A DNA stretch of 43,971 bases from an uncultured Lachnospiraceae bacterium (GCA_946623875.1 CAMORO010000012.1:1-43971); one strand, 5' to 3'; numbered from the stretch's first letter, positions 8,281-17,844 are shown. Translations and numbers: made by a program. The notes: generated from the letters alone by a model not told the origin.

Positions 8281-8310
8281 CCTCCCACTTGTTGAAATCA
8301 AAAGGGGAGG
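8281..8310 (-). terminator. Probable terminator of the TPR gene
   Basis: CCTCCC and GGGGAGG arms with an approximately 18-nt loop; on the minus strand TATTTTTG follows. The interval 8237-8403 otherwise holds two short palindromes (ATGACGTCAT at 8313-8322 and TTGAC-7-GTCAA near 8340) but no gene. Confidence 0.5.
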
Positions 8311-8403
8311 CAATGACGTCATGATAGTCAAATCAGCGTTGACTCTACAGGTCAATTGTGCATATTGTACAAAAAAAAATTTGAATTTTATACTCCGAAA
8401 AAA

Positions 8404-9465
8404 CTATCTCGTGCTCAGGAACACATATTCCCTCTGTGCACTTTCATCGGCAGGATATTTATCGAGATATTCCTTCATCAATCCGGCTGCCGTCTTGAAA
8501 TCCAGCTTATATTCATATGCCACCACTTCATTGAACATAAGACTCTGAAGGTAGGAAGGATCGTTTAACTCCTTTCCGTTCTTAAATGACAGCAGTGCAT
8601 TGTCATAATCCTTCTGTTTAAGATATATGAGCCCCAGTTCATTGTATACAGATGCGTCCGGTTTCTTCCCAAGATATTCCGTATACAGCGTCGCAGCATA
8701 ATTCAGATCCCCCAAAGAGGCGTAAGATCTTCCAAGATATAAGATAAGCTGTGCCGTTTCGTTCTTCTCACGTGCCTTTTCAAGGGAATTTCTTGCATCA
8801 TCGTATTTACCCAGGTAATAACTGAACAGCCCCGACTGGTAATCCGTCATCTTTCCGTTCTTTTCAAGCGCCCTGTTTATATATGCCTCACCGTCGGATC
8901 TGTATCCCGCGGCCGCAAGAGCTTCATATATACATATATAAAGATCGTAATCATTGTCTTTAAGTTCAACGGCTCTGTTGAAATCGTTAAGGGCCTCTTC
9001 CCTGTCCGACATATTCAGTTCAACATTGCCTCTGAGATAGTAAGCCTGTGCCTGCTTATCGTCCAGATCCAGGATCGCATTGTATATTTCCAGCGCTTTG
9101 TCCGGATTCCCATTCTTAAATTCGGCCATGGCCAGATAATAATTTATATCGTAATCAATCTTCTTAACAATACCGTTGGAACTCTTAAGGGCCTTTTCAA
9201 AAGCTTCAGCCGCTTCCTCGTAACGCCCCTGTCCCATCAGCGCGATACCCTTTCCCCTGTAAGCCTGACGGATATCCTCACCTTCACTGATCGCAGCATC
9301 AAAATCACTGAGAGCGCCTGCATAATCCTGTTCACCGACAAGTTCCAATCCCTGATCGGCCTTGCTGTTACCCGATGGCAACAGATCACATCCGCAAAAA
9401 GAAACGGCGCAGACGATCCCCCCCGCTATCATCCTTATGATCCAGTCTTTTCCGCCAACCGACAT
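8404..9465 (-). CDS. TPR-repeat lipoprotein
   Basis: 353 residues. The N-terminus has a hydrophobic stretch (about residues 10-25) ending in FCGC, an imperfect lipobox with Cys26 as the likely lipid site. The rest is a series of tetratricopeptide-like helical pairs, for example EEAAEAFEKAL, PDKALEIYNAI, AQAYYLRGNVELNMSDREEALNDFNRAVEL-type units. TPR arrays bind partner proteins, here probably outside the membrane. Partner and function cannot be named. The gene starts only 19 nt after the T-tract of the DUF3048 terminator, so it probably depends on read-through. A run of seven G lies in the signal-peptide codons. Confidence 0.85.
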   Translation of the reverse strand: MSVGGKDWIIRMIAGGIVCAVSFCGCDLLPSGNSKADQGLELVGEQDYAGALSDFDAAISEGEDIRQAYRGKGIALMGQGRYEEAAEAFEKALKSSNGIVKKIDYDINYYLAMAEFKNGNPDKALEIYNAILDLDDKQAQAYYLRGNVELNMSDREEALNDFNRAVELKDNDYDLYICIYEALAAAGYRSDGEAYINRALEKNGKMTDYQSGLFSYYLGKYDDARNSLEKAREKNETAQLILYLGRSYASLGDLNYAATLYTEYLGKKPDASVYNELGLIYLKQKDYDNALLSFKNGKELNDPSYLQSLMFNEVVAYEYKLDFKTAAGLMKEYLDKYPADESAQREYVFLSTR

Positions 9466-9483
9466 CCGCTTACCTCACTCGTA

Positions 9484-9517
9484 AATAAAACCCCCAAACG
9501 CCATATGCGCTTGGGGG
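9484..9517 (-). terminator. DUF3048 gene terminator
   Basis: CCCCCAAACGC, loop CATAT, GCGCTTGGGGG (9491-9517, one mismatch), with TTTTATT on the minus strand (9484-9490). A textbook intrinsic terminator 17 nt past the DUF3048 stop codon. Confidence 0.85.
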
Positions 9518-9533
9518 AGATAATGATCATGAC

Positions 9534-10673
9534 TTATTCGATAGTCAATCCGCTCCAGATATCATCAGGTACCAATGCAACATAGGTTCTTCCTGTATTA
9601 AGAACGATCTCTTCGCCATCCTTATCATAATATCTTGTTGCCGACAATTCATCCTCTTTGGACCAGGTGACCGGAATTGCCTTACCGTTTGTGATATAAT
9701 ATCCGTCACGGTTAAAGTCGATCGAGTGGAACATCATGTATCCGTTTGCATCGAACTGTACATAACGACAGTTCTGGATGAGCAGGTTCTTAAATGTAAG
9801 CTGCTCGTTATTGTTACCGGGATCCACATGTGCCGTTCCGTACTCGGAATACTTATACACTCCTGCCTCAGCATCATAATCAAGATAAGGCTTGTTGTGC
9901 TTATAGGGCATCTGAATGTGCGTTGCACTCTTGGCATCCTCATACTGGCTCAGATCATTGGGCTTGCTTGCCGATGTGAACTGATAATGAGGATCCTCTG
10001 AATGATAATCATTGTAAGTCTTTGAATATTTCGGGTGTGATGCAAAATTCTTATCAATATCACCCTCAAGGATATATTCTGTGAACTCCCTCGATTTACC
10101 GTTATTTACACGTGAAAAGGTTCCGCTGAAGTTCTCGACAAAATCCTTTGCCATGTAGTCATCAATGTAGAAAGGACCGCCATCGTGACATATGACCGCA
10201 TTCCACTCAGGACAGATCTGAAGGTTTGTAGGTCTTACGCTTCGAATACTTCCTATCTGCTTAATGCTGTTGTAATCCTTAAACAGAACCATCAGACGGG
10301 TTACGCCGTCATTGGCGGTACTGTTTGTCATTTCATAAACCACATCCGACTGAGATACGCCGTAATGAGGAAGTGCTGTCTTCTCATTATCGATCATTAC
10401 CGCGATCGGGCGCTGATCCTTAAGCGCCTCATCGATCCATTCATTGGTAAGCTCACTTCTGTACATTCCTTCACGGACTTCATCATCATCAGCCGCTGCG
10501 CTGTCCGCCGAAATATCAACCGTAGGTGCCGACTGGTCATCTGTTACGATCGATATTACCGGTGCATCCGAGCTCTCGGGTTCAGCCGCAGGCTCTTCCA
10601 CTTCCTTGCCGCATCCTGTAAACGCAAGCACCATTGTCAGTGCAAGCATCAGACTCAATGTTCTTTTCTTCAT
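9534..10673 (-). CDS. DUF3048 (YerB-like) lipoprotein
   Basis: 379 residues. The signal peptide ends in a lipobox, LAFTGC with Cys21. An acidic, Ser/Asp-rich linker (residues 25-70) leads to the DUF3048 core, with IAVMIDNEKTALPHYG, a run near GSIRSVRPTN, and CHDGGPFYIDDY. B. subtilis YerB is the named relative; its biochemical role is unknown to me. It should sit on the outer face of the membrane. AGGGAGG is placed 9 nt before the start. In Bacillus, yerB lies near yerC and pcrA; here those genes are about 20 kb away. Confidence 0.9.
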   Translation of the reverse strand: MKKRTLSLMLALTMVLAFTGCGKEVEEPAAEPESSDAPVISIVTDDQSAPTVDISADSAAADDDEVREGMYRSELTNEWIDEALKDQRPIAVMIDNEKTALPHYGVSQSDVVYEMTNSTANDGVTRLMVLFKDYNSIKQIGSIRSVRPTNLQICPEWNAVICHDGGPFYIDDYMAKDFVENFSGTFSRVNNGKSREFTEYILEGDIDKNFASHPKYSKTYNDYHSEDPHYQFTSASKPNDLSQYEDAKSATHIQMPYKHNKPYLDYDAEAGVYKYSEYGTAHVDPGNNNEQLTFKNLLIQNCRYVQFDANGYMMFHSIDFNRDGYYITNGKAIPVTWSKEDELSATRYYDKDGEEIVLNTGRTYVALVPDDIWSGLTIE

Positions 10674-10752
10674 TATGTAATGCCTCCCTTATTATATCCC
10701 TACATCTGTACTACAAATACTACAAGTAATACACTACTTACGGTATTGTAAC

Positions 10753-10796
10753 ACAAAAACTTGTATAAGTCACTGTAAAAATACACAAGTTTTTGT
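10753..10796 (-). terminator. AT-rich terminator of the MBOAT-SGNH operon
   Basis: ACAAAAACTTGT (10753-10764), 20-nt loop, ACAAGTTTTTGT (10785-10796): a perfect 12-bp inverted repeat 16 nt past the SGNH stop. It is flanked by ATTTTTTT on the plus strand and TTTTTGTGTT on the minus strand, and could work in both directions. Confidence 0.6.
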
Positions 10797-10811
10797 ATTT
10801 TTTTAAATGCT

Positions 10812-11867
10812 TTATCTTATATACCTGCTTATAACCTCCTCGGTATACACCTTTGCACCCTTTTCGTTCAGGTGTGAAGAATCACCGAAATACCTGTTTT
10901 CATAGCACGGGATCTCCGTTTCAAAGCTTATACGCGAATGTGTCCTTGCTATGGCAGTAACATAGCTTGCATATTCCTCCATGAAACCGGGCTTCAGAGA
11001 ATTGTATGAGGCTTCGTTCATCGGTGCCTGTAAAACACAGGTGTCTATCCCGTTGTCCTCACACAGCTTCAACAGTTTTTCGAAATAAAAGGTGATGATC
11101 CTGTGATCGACATCCTGCTTCATGTGTTCATAGTTTGCCTCATAATTAAGATCATCGCATCCGTCGGCAGTCCCGTAGAGCGCATGCCCTCTTGTCTCAA
11201 GCTGCTCCCTGTACAAGCCCTGATTGACCCCGGTTCTCATAAATACCCTTGAATTGATCAGTGCAGGCATATAAACCGACGGCGACCTTAAATATATACC
11301 CAACATGTCAGTCCTGTCAATACTCTTAAATGTGTCCGACAGAACAGCATCCTCATCCTGATCCCCGGAAACGGGAAAAATTCCCGATACATAGCTGCCT
11401 TTTGCATTCTGCTCAAACATCACTGCCCGGTGGTACACCTCCATGGCCTCCAAAAATGAAAGATGGTGGAAGTATAAGGTACGCGTTTCGTAATTGTCCA
11501 TATAGGAATAGTGAAAAGGCGCAAACATGATAAACACGCGCTGCGGAGCACCGTTATTCCTTATATAGTGCAAAAGCGTATAATACATCTCCACGGATGT
11601 CGCCCCGCCTATGCCAAGGTTTACATAATTGTCACCCATCATCACGGGAACCATATCTGCCATGGCTCTTGAATCTCCCAGTATAAGACAGGCATTACCC
11701 TTATCCGGCAAAGTCATGCGTCCGTCCTGTACCTGTTTCGTGTAATGCCACGAAGGAAATTCCTCATCCATGTAGCAAAACGGGAAGAACCAGATAAATC
11801 CGACAACCGTTATAAACGGAATCGCGGCCAGTATGCACTTTACAATAAAGCTCTTTACACTTTTCAT
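10812..11867 (-). CDS. SGNH-hydrolase-like membrane-anchored protein, partner of MBOAT
   Basis: 351 residues. One N-terminal membrane segment (about 8-30) precedes an extracellular SGNH/GDSL-type domain: LILGDSRA with Ser66 as candidate nucleophile, a glycine block (GIGGAT), and GDSSHLN near the C-terminus with Asp329 and His332 in the usual D-x-x-H spacing. Proteins of this kind (DltD-, AlgJ/AlgX- and PatB-like) work with MBOAT proteins to move acyl groups onto surface polymers. It starts 4 nt after the MBOAT stop codon, so the two are tightly coupled. The exact polymer is not predictable. Confidence 0.85.
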   Translation of the reverse strand: MKSVKSFIVKCILAAIPFITVVGFIWFFPFCYMDEEFPSWHYTKQVQDGRMTLPDKGNACLILGDSRAMADMVPVMMGDNYVNLGIGGATSVEMYYTLLHYIRNNGAPQRVFIMFAPFHYSYMDNYETRTLYFHHLSFLEAMEVYHRAVMFEQNAKGSYVSGIFPVSGDQDEDAVLSDTFKSIDRTDMLGIYLRSPSVYMPALINSRVFMRTGVNQGLYREQLETRGHALYGTADGCDDLNYEANYEHMKQDVDHRIITFYFEKLLKLCEDNGIDTCVLQAPMNEASYNSLKPGFMEEYASYVTAIARTHSRISFETEIPCYENRYFGDSSHLNEKGAKVYTEEVISRYIR

Positions 11868-11871
11868 ACCC

Positions 11872-13353
11872 TCAGAACCCCTGATACAAGAATTCCTGCG
11901 TTGACAGATTACAGGAGAAAAGGATCATTGTAATAAGAAGATAATAGACACACCATCTTATCCATGCAGGCGTGTTATCCATAAGCGAAAAAACCTCTTT
12001 GTTCTTTTTCTCACACATTATGTCAACCACCATCAGGATTACCAGAGCTGCTGCAACAAATAACAGATTCACTGTTCCAAGACCAAGCCTTGTCAGTGTT
12101 CCGTCAAACAGCTCCGACACCCTTATACCTCTGAATGTCCTTCCGATCTCATCAACAGCCGTCAGGACATTTTCGGACCTGAAGAAAATCCATGTCACGC
12201 TCACAAGCACAAAGGTAAAAGCATTGCAGAGTAACCGTTTGACTGCTGCATATCCGTCAAGGTGGGACACTGCGAAAAGCTTATCTTTTAAAGGCCGTGC
12301 CGCATATCCGATCACCTGGTATATGCCGTACAGCAGTCCCCAGATAAGGAAGTTCAGAGTGGCTCCGTGCCATATCCCGCTGACAGCAAATACTATCATT
12401 ATATTAAGATAACGCTTAAACGTTCCTCTTCTGCTTCCTCCGAGAGGTATATACAGGTAGTCCCTGAACCAGGTGGACAGCGAGATGTGCCATCTTCTCC
12501 AGAAATCCGCAACAGATACGGAGAGGTACGGCTGCCGGAAGTTTCTCATTACATTAAAGCCCATTACTCTTGCGGCTCCGACCGCCATAAATGAATATCC
12601 CGCAAAATCACAATATATCAGAAAGCTGTATGCAAACATGGCTATGATCATGGGTATCCCGCACAATCCTCCCTCCTGTATGCCTCCCGTCTGTATGTTT
12701 CCCGCATTCAAAACCTGTCCCGTCCCCGAATACACATAGTCCGTCAGTATTTCAAGCCTTGATACTATCACAAGCTTAAGGAAGGCTCCCCAAAGCATCA
12801 GGAAAAGTCCTTCCTTCGCCCGGATACTGTCCCACTTATGCTCTTCATCTATCTGCGGCAGAAGATTCTTTGCTCTTTCAATCGGTCCTGAAAGTATACA
12901 GGGGAAAAACGACACAAACAGTGCGTACTTCAGCAGATTGTCCTGAGGCTTAACTTCCTCCCTGTAACAGTCCATTATATAAGTAAGCGACTGAAAGGTA
13001 TAGAAAGATATTCCCGCAGGGAGAAGAAGGCGCAGGCCTGTCCCCATTCCAAGCAGCGCAGCCACGGCACCCGAATACTTAAAATAAAGAAGGATGATAA
13101 GATTCAGGAAAAAGCCCATGCCCACATACAGATTCTTCATCCATACCGAATCGGCCTTGTAAACAAGCCTTCCCGCCGACCATGTGATCACTGTCGATAC
13201 CATAAGCAGCACCGTTGCGGACCCATCCTGACAGGCATAGAAAAAATAGCTGCAGAACAGCAGCCACAAATACCTGAACCTGTGTGGTATTACGAAATAA
13301 ATCAATACAACAACAGGGAAGAATATGAGAAAAGGCAATGAAGTAAATTGCAT
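11872..13353 (-). CDS. MBOAT-family O-acyltransferase (AlgI-like)
   Basis: 493 residues and many membrane segments, the usual size for AlgI/DltB-like proteins. Signature blocks are FWRRWHISLSTWFRDYLYIP (His289) and SGIWHGATLNF (His329, the conserved catalytic histidine), with YIPLGGSRRG between. It should pass an acyl group, commonly acetyl, across the membrane for O-acylation of a cell-surface glycan or similar polymer. It forms an operon with the SGNH partner downstream. Ribosome site AGAGGGTG precedes the start. No dlt or alginate genes are nearby, so the acceptor is unknown. Confidence 0.95.
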   Translation of the reverse strand: MQFTSLPFLIFFPVVVLIYFVIPHRFRYLWLLFCSYFFYACQDGSATVLLMVSTVITWSAGRLVYKADSVWMKNLYVGMGFFLNLIILLYFKYSGAVAALLGMGTGLRLLLPAGISFYTFQSLTYIMDCYREEVKPQDNLLKYALFVSFFPCILSGPIERAKNLLPQIDEEHKWDSIRAKEGLFLMLWGAFLKLVIVSRLEILTDYVYSGTGQVLNAGNIQTGGIQEGGLCGIPMIIAMFAYSFLIYCDFAGYSFMAVGAARVMGFNVMRNFRQPYLSVSVADFWRRWHISLSTWFRDYLYIPLGGSRRGTFKRYLNIMIVFAVSGIWHGATLNFLIWGLLYGIYQVIGYAARPLKDKLFAVSHLDGYAAVKRLLCNAFTFVLVSVTWIFFRSENVLTAVDEIGRTFRGIRVSELFDGTLTRLGLGTVNLLFVAAALVILMVVDIMCEKKNKEVFSLMDNTPAWIRWCVYYLLITMILFSCNLSTQEFLYQGF

Positions 13354-13373
13354 AAAGCACCCTCTGATATGTA

Positions 13374-13402
13374 TTGTAATCCGTTCTCGATTGTACTATA
13401 AT
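13374..13402 (+). promoter_or_regulatory. lepB promoter
   Basis: TTGTAA (13374-13379), 17-nt spacer, TATAAT (13397-13402). This predicts a leader of about 85 nt that contains the palindrome CTGTTCTGAACAG. Confidence 0.65.
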
Positions 13403-13459
13403 GGGGAATGATAGTCAATCGGCACAAGCCAATACAGTGAAAAAGCACAGTATTTAAAT

Positions 13460-13476
13460 CTGTTCTGAACAGTTAC
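13460..13476. repeat. Repeated palindromic motif, copy upstream of lepB
   Basis: CTGTTCTGAACAGTTAC. The core CTGTTC-T-GAACAG is an exact palindrome. It shares GTTCTGAA, AG and ACAAA with the copy near 39.38 kb. See findings. Confidence 0.5.
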
Positions 13477-13496
13477 AAAAATATAAAGGTGGATAA

Positions 13497-14063
13497 ATGT
13501 CCGAAAATAATGATACTACAAAAAAACAAACCAAGATGACCAAATCCGAAGTCAAGCGCGAGATCATGGAATGGATCCTGATACTGGAGATCGCCGTTGT
13601 CATAGCAGTTGTGATAAACACCTTTCTTATAGTAAATGCAGTTATCCCTTCCGCTTCCATGGAAACGACTATAATGACAGGCGATCGTATCTTCGGTAAC
13701 CGTCTGGCATACGGGAAAGAGGGACCCGAGCGCGGAGATATAGTAATATTCAGGTTCCCCGATGATGAGAAACAGCTCTTCATCAAGCGTGTCATAGGTC
13801 TTCCCGGAGAAACAGTTGAGGTTAAGGACGGCAGGGTTTATATAAACGGAAGTTCCACTCCGCTTGATGAACCGTACGTTACCGTAGATCCGATCGGTGA
13901 TTACGGACCCGTCACGGTACCCGCCGGAGGATATTTTATGATGGGTGATAACAGAAACCAGTCAGCCGATTCAAGATTTTGGGTACACCCATTCGTAATG
14001 GAAGACAAGATACTCGGCAAGGCAGTATTCAGATATTACAGAAAAATAGGACCTATAAAATAG
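13497..14063 (+). CDS. lepB: Signal peptidase I
   Basis: Removes signal peptides from exported proteins at the outer face of the membrane. 188 residues, a compact Gram-positive form with one N-terminal membrane segment (about 25-48). The catalytic Ser54 lies in PSASMETT and Lys97 in FIKRVIGLPGE, followed by the conserved GDNRNQSADSR box. The charged N-terminal tail (about 24 residues, Lys-rich) is cytosolic. AGGTGG precedes the ATG. It is the first plus-strand gene in the window and converges on lgt with an 11-bp overlap of the coding ends, so no terminator separates them. Confidence 0.96.
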   Translation: MSENNDTTKKQTKMTKSEVKREIMEWILILEIAVVIAVVINTFLIVNAVIPSASMETTIMTGDRIFGNRLAYGKEGPERGDIVIFRFPDDEKQLFIKRVIGLPGETVEVKDGRVYINGSSTPLDEPYVTVDPIGDYGPVTVPAGGYFMMGDNRNQSADSRFWVHPFVMEDKILGKAVFRYYRKIGPIK

Positions 14064-14841
14064 TTTCGGTTTTAAGGCTCACATATTCCGTAGGGATCTT
14101 CCTCTTATAAACCACATATAAATATACCGCAGCAAAAATTATCATAAAGATCGAAATGAACTGCGATGTGGACAGGCCTCCGATACTTCCTCTCTCCGTA
14201 TCCCCGCGGAAAAACTCGATGATGAAACGTCCTACGCCGTAGAGCATAAGGTAATACCCCGAAACAGCGCCTCTGTATTTAACCTTTCTTGTTATCGCAA
14301 TGAGAAATACTCCCACTGCCAGATCAAAAGCCGCCGAAATAAGCTGGGTCGGCACAAGCCTCACACCTGCCGGGGCAAGGCAGCCCTCCGGAAACACTAC
14401 TCCAAAGCGTGAATGCGTATGCCTTCCATAGCAGCAGCCGGCCATAAAGCATCCGATACGTCCAAAACCCTGTGTTATAACAACCGCCATACTCATCATA
14501 TCCATGTAGGACAGGAAAGAAACCTTCTTCATCTTACAGTATATGAATACAGACAGGATTCCGACTATGATACCACCGTAAACAACAAAACCCTCTGAAC
14601 CAAGAAGCTGCAAAGGCGTTTTGAAAAACTGTTTTATGTTAACCAAAATATACAGGAGCTTTCCTCCCATGAAGCCAAAAACAAGCAGACATATCGCAAG
14701 ATTGGTGAAATGTTCCTCCGACAGTCCCAGCTTCTTTGTTCTGTAACCGCAAAATAATACAGCTATCATAAAACCCAGACCTATCATCAAACCATATCCG
14801 TGGATCGTAAACGGTCCGATACTGAAAAGATCGATCTTCAT
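14053..14841 (-). CDS. lgt: Phosphatidylglycerol:prolipoprotein diacylglyceryl transferase
   Basis: Attaches diacylglycerol to the lipobox cysteine of prolipoproteins, the first step of lipoprotein maturation. 262 residues and about seven membrane segments. Key parts visible are HGYGLMIGLGF (His14, Gly15, Tyr16) and the Lgt signature GFGRIGCFMAGCCYG (Arg128). Its clients in this window include the DUF3048 and TPR lipoproteins. It starts 30 nt after argC and is probably co-transcribed with it, a metabolically odd pairing. It ends inside the 3' end of lepB on the other strand. Confidence 0.96.
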   Translation of the reverse strand: MKIDLFSIGPFTIHGYGLMIGLGFMIAVLFCGYRTKKLGLSEEHFTNLAICLLVFGFMGGKLLYILVNIKQFFKTPLQLLGSEGFVVYGGIIVGILSVFIYCKMKKVSFLSYMDMMSMAVVITQGFGRIGCFMAGCCYGRHTHSRFGVVFPEGCLAPAGVRLVPTQLISAAFDLAVGVFLIAITRKVKYRGAVSGYYLMLYGVGRFIIEFFRGDTERGSIGGLSTSQFISIFMIIFAAVYLYVVYKRKIPTEYVSLKTETIL

Positions 14842-14871
14842 TGCATTTCCCTCACATCAACAAAATTCCGC

Positions 14872-15822
14872 TCAGATATTCAGCCCTTTGGCTTCATCAC
14901 ATCCGAGTACGATATTCATACACTGTATGGCAGCTCCCGAAGCGCCCTTCCCAAGGTTATCAAAGCTTGCGTTGACAAGGAGCCTGTCCTCATTCCCTGT
15001 TACAAATATCTTAGCGTCATCCCGTCCGCTCATATCGGATGCGGACAGGAAGCCGTTGGTTTCAGCTTCACTGCCAAAAGGCATTACCCTTATGAATCTC
15101 TCACCCTCATAGAAAGCAGCCAATATATCGCGAAGTTCTTCCGGCTTTAACTTTTTCCTGCAAAGATGCGGATACAAGGGCAGAGTCACCAGCATACCGC
15201 TGTAATAATCATCCACAACCGGAACAAACATGGGCTCTCTGTCAAGACCGCATACAGCCTTCATTTCCTTAAGATGCTTATGCTGCTGGGACAGCGCATA
15301 CTGTCTCGGAGCATTGAAATCCTCAGGCTTATCCGCACCTTCGTATACGGCGATAGCCTTCTTCCCGGCTCCGCTGTACCCCGACAGTGCACTGACGCAG
15401 ACCGGATAATCAGTCCCTATGATACCTTCTTTGATCAGCGGATAGACCATCATGATAAATCCCGAAGCATAACACCCGGGAACCGCGATCCTTCTGCTAT
15501 GCCTTATCTTATTCCTGAACTCATCCGACAGTTCGGGCAGTCCGTATGCCCATTCCGGGGCTGTCCTGTGGGCAGTCGAAGTATCTATCACAACGGTTTT
15601 GTCATTGTTGGGTTTTATAAAGGACACCGCCTCCCTTGATGCATCATCCGGGAGGCAGAGAAAAGCTATGTCCGCTTCATTCAGGTACTTAGCCCTCTCG
15701 TCATTATCCTTCCTCAGTTCCGTGGGAATACGAAGTATCTCTACATCATCCCTGTTCTCAAATCTTTCGTTTATCCTAAGTCCGGTAGTCCCGGCGCTTC
15801 CGTCAATATATACCTTTTTCAT
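14872..15822 (-). CDS. argC: N-acetyl-gamma-glutamyl-phosphate reductase (type 2)
   Basis: Reduces N-acetylglutamyl phosphate to the semialdehyde with NADPH in arginine synthesis. The 316 residues match the short type 2 branch. The dinucleotide-binding loop is IDGSAGTTGLRI (residues 6-17), and the catalytic Cys117 lies in VPGCYASG. I chose the ATG at 15822 because GGAGAG sits 7 nt before it. The upstream in-frame ATG at 15837 has no ribosome site and its codons supply that Shine-Dalgarno. No other arg gene is near, so it is separated from the rest of the pathway. Confidence 0.94.
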   Translation of the reverse strand: MKKVYIDGSAGTTGLRINERFENRDDVEILRIPTELRKDNDERAKYLNEADIAFLCLPDDASREAVSFIKPNNDKTVVIDTSTAHRTAPEWAYGLPELSDEFRNKIRHSRRIAVPGCYASGFIMMVYPLIKEGIIGTDYPVCVSALSGYSGAGKKAIAVYEGADKPEDFNAPRQYALSQQHKHLKEMKAVCGLDREPMFVPVVDDYYSGMLVTLPLYPHLCRKKLKPEELRDILAAFYEGERFIRVMPFGSEAETNGFLSASDMSGRDDAKIFVTGNEDRLLVNASFDNLGKGASGAAIQCMNIVLGCDEAKGLNI

Positions 15823-15972
15823 ATCCGCACTCTCCATAATTTTGTCATAAGGGGTTGCAACTCATCTTTTATCCGTTACATTTTTCGGTTCAGCATAAAC
15901 ACTATCACAAATATGAAAGAAATTCAATGCAGGAAGTAAATACTACAGGTCAGGGCTCTGAAGCCACAGTAC

Positions 15973-16016
15973 AAAAAAGTCCCATGACATACAGATTACC
16001 TGCAAGCCATGGGACT
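15973..16016 (-). terminator. Terminator of the chemoreceptor gene
   Basis: AGTCCCATG (15978-15986), 21-nt loop, CATGGGACT (16008-16016), then TTTTTT on the minus strand. The stem is perfect. It ends the gene at 16051, and the remaining 15823-15972 has no supported gene. Confidence 0.8.
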
Positions 16017-16050
16017 CTGAGCGATCATTCATATTACGGGTCTTAAATAT

Positions 16051-17844
16051 TTACTCTATGGTAAATTCCCCAACAATGGATTTAAGCTGCTCAACACACT
16101 GAAGGCTCTCTTCCACAAGATTGTTGGTCTCGGAAGTCCTTGAAACCATATCCTCGGTCTTGTCGGCAATATCGGTAACGCCAAGCGTTGATTCCCCGAC
16201 GGTGGACGTGATACCGGACATTGCATCCGAAATCTTGGCGATCGAATCCGCAAGATTGACGATCGATTCATGGACGTCATTCATACTGCGTTTGAATTCC
16301 ATTGCATCCGAACTGTACTGTTCACTTACCTCGGCAAACTCGGCGTAATCGGTAAGAACCGTATTTTCAAGGAAATCGGTCGTTTCCTCAAGACAGGCAG
16401 TCATGTTGGCAACTGCCGCATTAACCTCACCGACAATACTGTTGATATCGGTAACCGATTTCGAAGTCTGTTCCGCAAGATGTCCTATCTCGGTAGCAAC
16501 AACCGAGAAACCGCGGCCTGCTTCTCCGGCTCTTGCAGCCTCGATACTTGCATTAAGAGCCAAAAGACTGGTCTGTGATGAGATCGACATGATCGCATCC
16601 GTAAGTTCATTTATCTTGCTTACGGCCTTACTGTCTTCTATGGCATTGGCAGAACGAATCTTAACCGAATTGTATGTTTCCTGGGTCCTCCGGGTCGCAT
16701 CAACCGTCTTGTCCCTAAGGGAATTGGCTCTGTCCATAACCTCGATACTGAGTTCATCACCCTTCTCCGACAATGCAGTGATATCCTTTGCGCCGTTCTG
16801 CATATATCCGATATTTGCATAGATGCTCTCTGTTGTTGCTGCGGTTTCTTCCATGCCTGCTGCCAGCTGTTCGGTCGTAGCCGAATTATCCGTACACATG
16901 GTATTAACCACATTGGTTACATTCTGCAACTGGTTGACATTACCGTCAATCCTCGTGCTCGCATCCTCTATATTACCGACGATCTTCGCAAGATTGGCTC
17001 TCATCAGCACGACAGCCCTTGCCATTGCTCCGGTCTCGTCCTTTCTGTTACACAACTGGTCTGCCCTCTTGCTCTTAACAAAGTTAAACTTGGAGGTTCT
17101 TATTATGATCTCATTAAGGATCCCGATTGGTTTAACGATCATTACACTTATTACATACGCAAGAACTGCACTTACTATGATCACGACCACCGATATTACC
17201 GCAGCAAGGTTTCTGATAGGTGCAACCTTCTCGTTTATCTCCGATTTGGAAACCTCACACACAAGGAGATATCCCACCTTAAGCAATGCATGACCGGCAA
17301 TCATCTCATCTTTTCCGTTGTTATAAGTAATTATCCCGTCTTCCGAACCGCCAAGAAGTGCCGTTATCTCGGGTGAAGTAACCGTGCCCCCGGCCTCCGA
17401 CTCATCCTGACTGTATTTGATAAGTCCTTCGGAAGTGATCAGCATGACCTTTGTTGTATCATATCCCTCAATGGAAACAGGATCCAAAAGCTCCGCATAT
17501 CTGGATACTGTCTGGGTAACACCTCCCGTTTCGGCATCAACAACATCTCTCTCGGTAACCGCCATGTAAAGTATCTGCGTACTGAGCTGGCTGATCATTT
17601 CCTTCTGAAATCTCGACATCGTTATAAGCATCACGCACATAACGGCAACTACAACCGAACATATGACCAATATCATGATCTTAAAGCAGATAGAATTGAT
17701 AAATGATGTTTTGCCTTCGTCCGTATGCTTTTTCGCCCTGCCTGCCGGCTTCCCGGCTTCGGCATTTGCTCTTGACGCTTTTGTTGCCTTACCGGTATTG
17801 TCTTTTCTGCCTTTTGTCTTATTCCTGTTCTGCTGTTTTTCCAT
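16051..17844 (-). CDS. Methyl-accepting chemotaxis protein
   Basis: 597 residues. A very Lys/Ala-rich cytosolic N-terminus (1-48) is unusual for the family. Then come a first membrane segment (about 50-75), an extracellular sensor of roughly 130 residues, a second membrane segment (about 210-235), a HAMP region, and a signalling hairpin. The hairpin tip carries [18 protein letters not shown] and [18 protein letters not shown], which binds CheA/CheW. The short sensor resembles a single-Cache domain, so a small soluble ligand is likely but not identifiable. It is transcribed alone, with a good promoter and a terminator. No che operon is nearby. Confidence 0.93.
   Translation of the reverse strand: MEKQQNRNKTKGRKDNTGKATKASRANAEAGKPAGRAKKHTDEGKTSFINSICFKIMILVICSVVVAVMCVMLITMSRFQKEMISQLSTQILYMAVTERDVVDAETGGVTQTVSRYAELLDPVSIEGYDTTKVMLITSEGLIKYSQDESEAGGTVTSPEITALLGGSEDGIITYNNGKDEMIAGHALLKVGYLLVCEVSKSEINEKVAPIRNLAAVISVVVIIVSAVLAYVISVMIVKPIGILNEIIIRTSKFNFVKSKRADQLCNRKDETGAMARAVVLMRANLAKIVGNIEDASTRIDGNVNQLQNVTNVVNTMCTDNSATTEQLAAGMEETAATTESIYANIGYMQNGAKDITALSEKGDELSIEVMDRANSLRDKTVDATRRTQETYNSVKIRSANAIEDSKAVSKINELTDAIMSISSQTSLLALNASIEAARAGEAGRGFSVVATEIGHLAEQTSKSVTDINSIVGEVNAAVANMTACLEETTDFLENTVLTDYAEFAEVSEQYSSDAMEFKRSMNDVHESIVNLADSIAKISDAMSGITSTVGESTLGVTDIADKTEDMVSRTSETNNLVEESLQCVEQLKSIVGEFTIE

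Noticed and set aside
15880-15935. Possible arginine operator upstream of argC (TGAATTTCTTTCA)
   Set aside because: Spacing and the second half-site do not fit the known ARG box; one partial match is not enough.
15855-16046. A 63-codon plus-strand frame downstream of the chemoreceptor
   Set aside because: It runs through the terminator hairpin at 15978-16016 and has no homology I can see.
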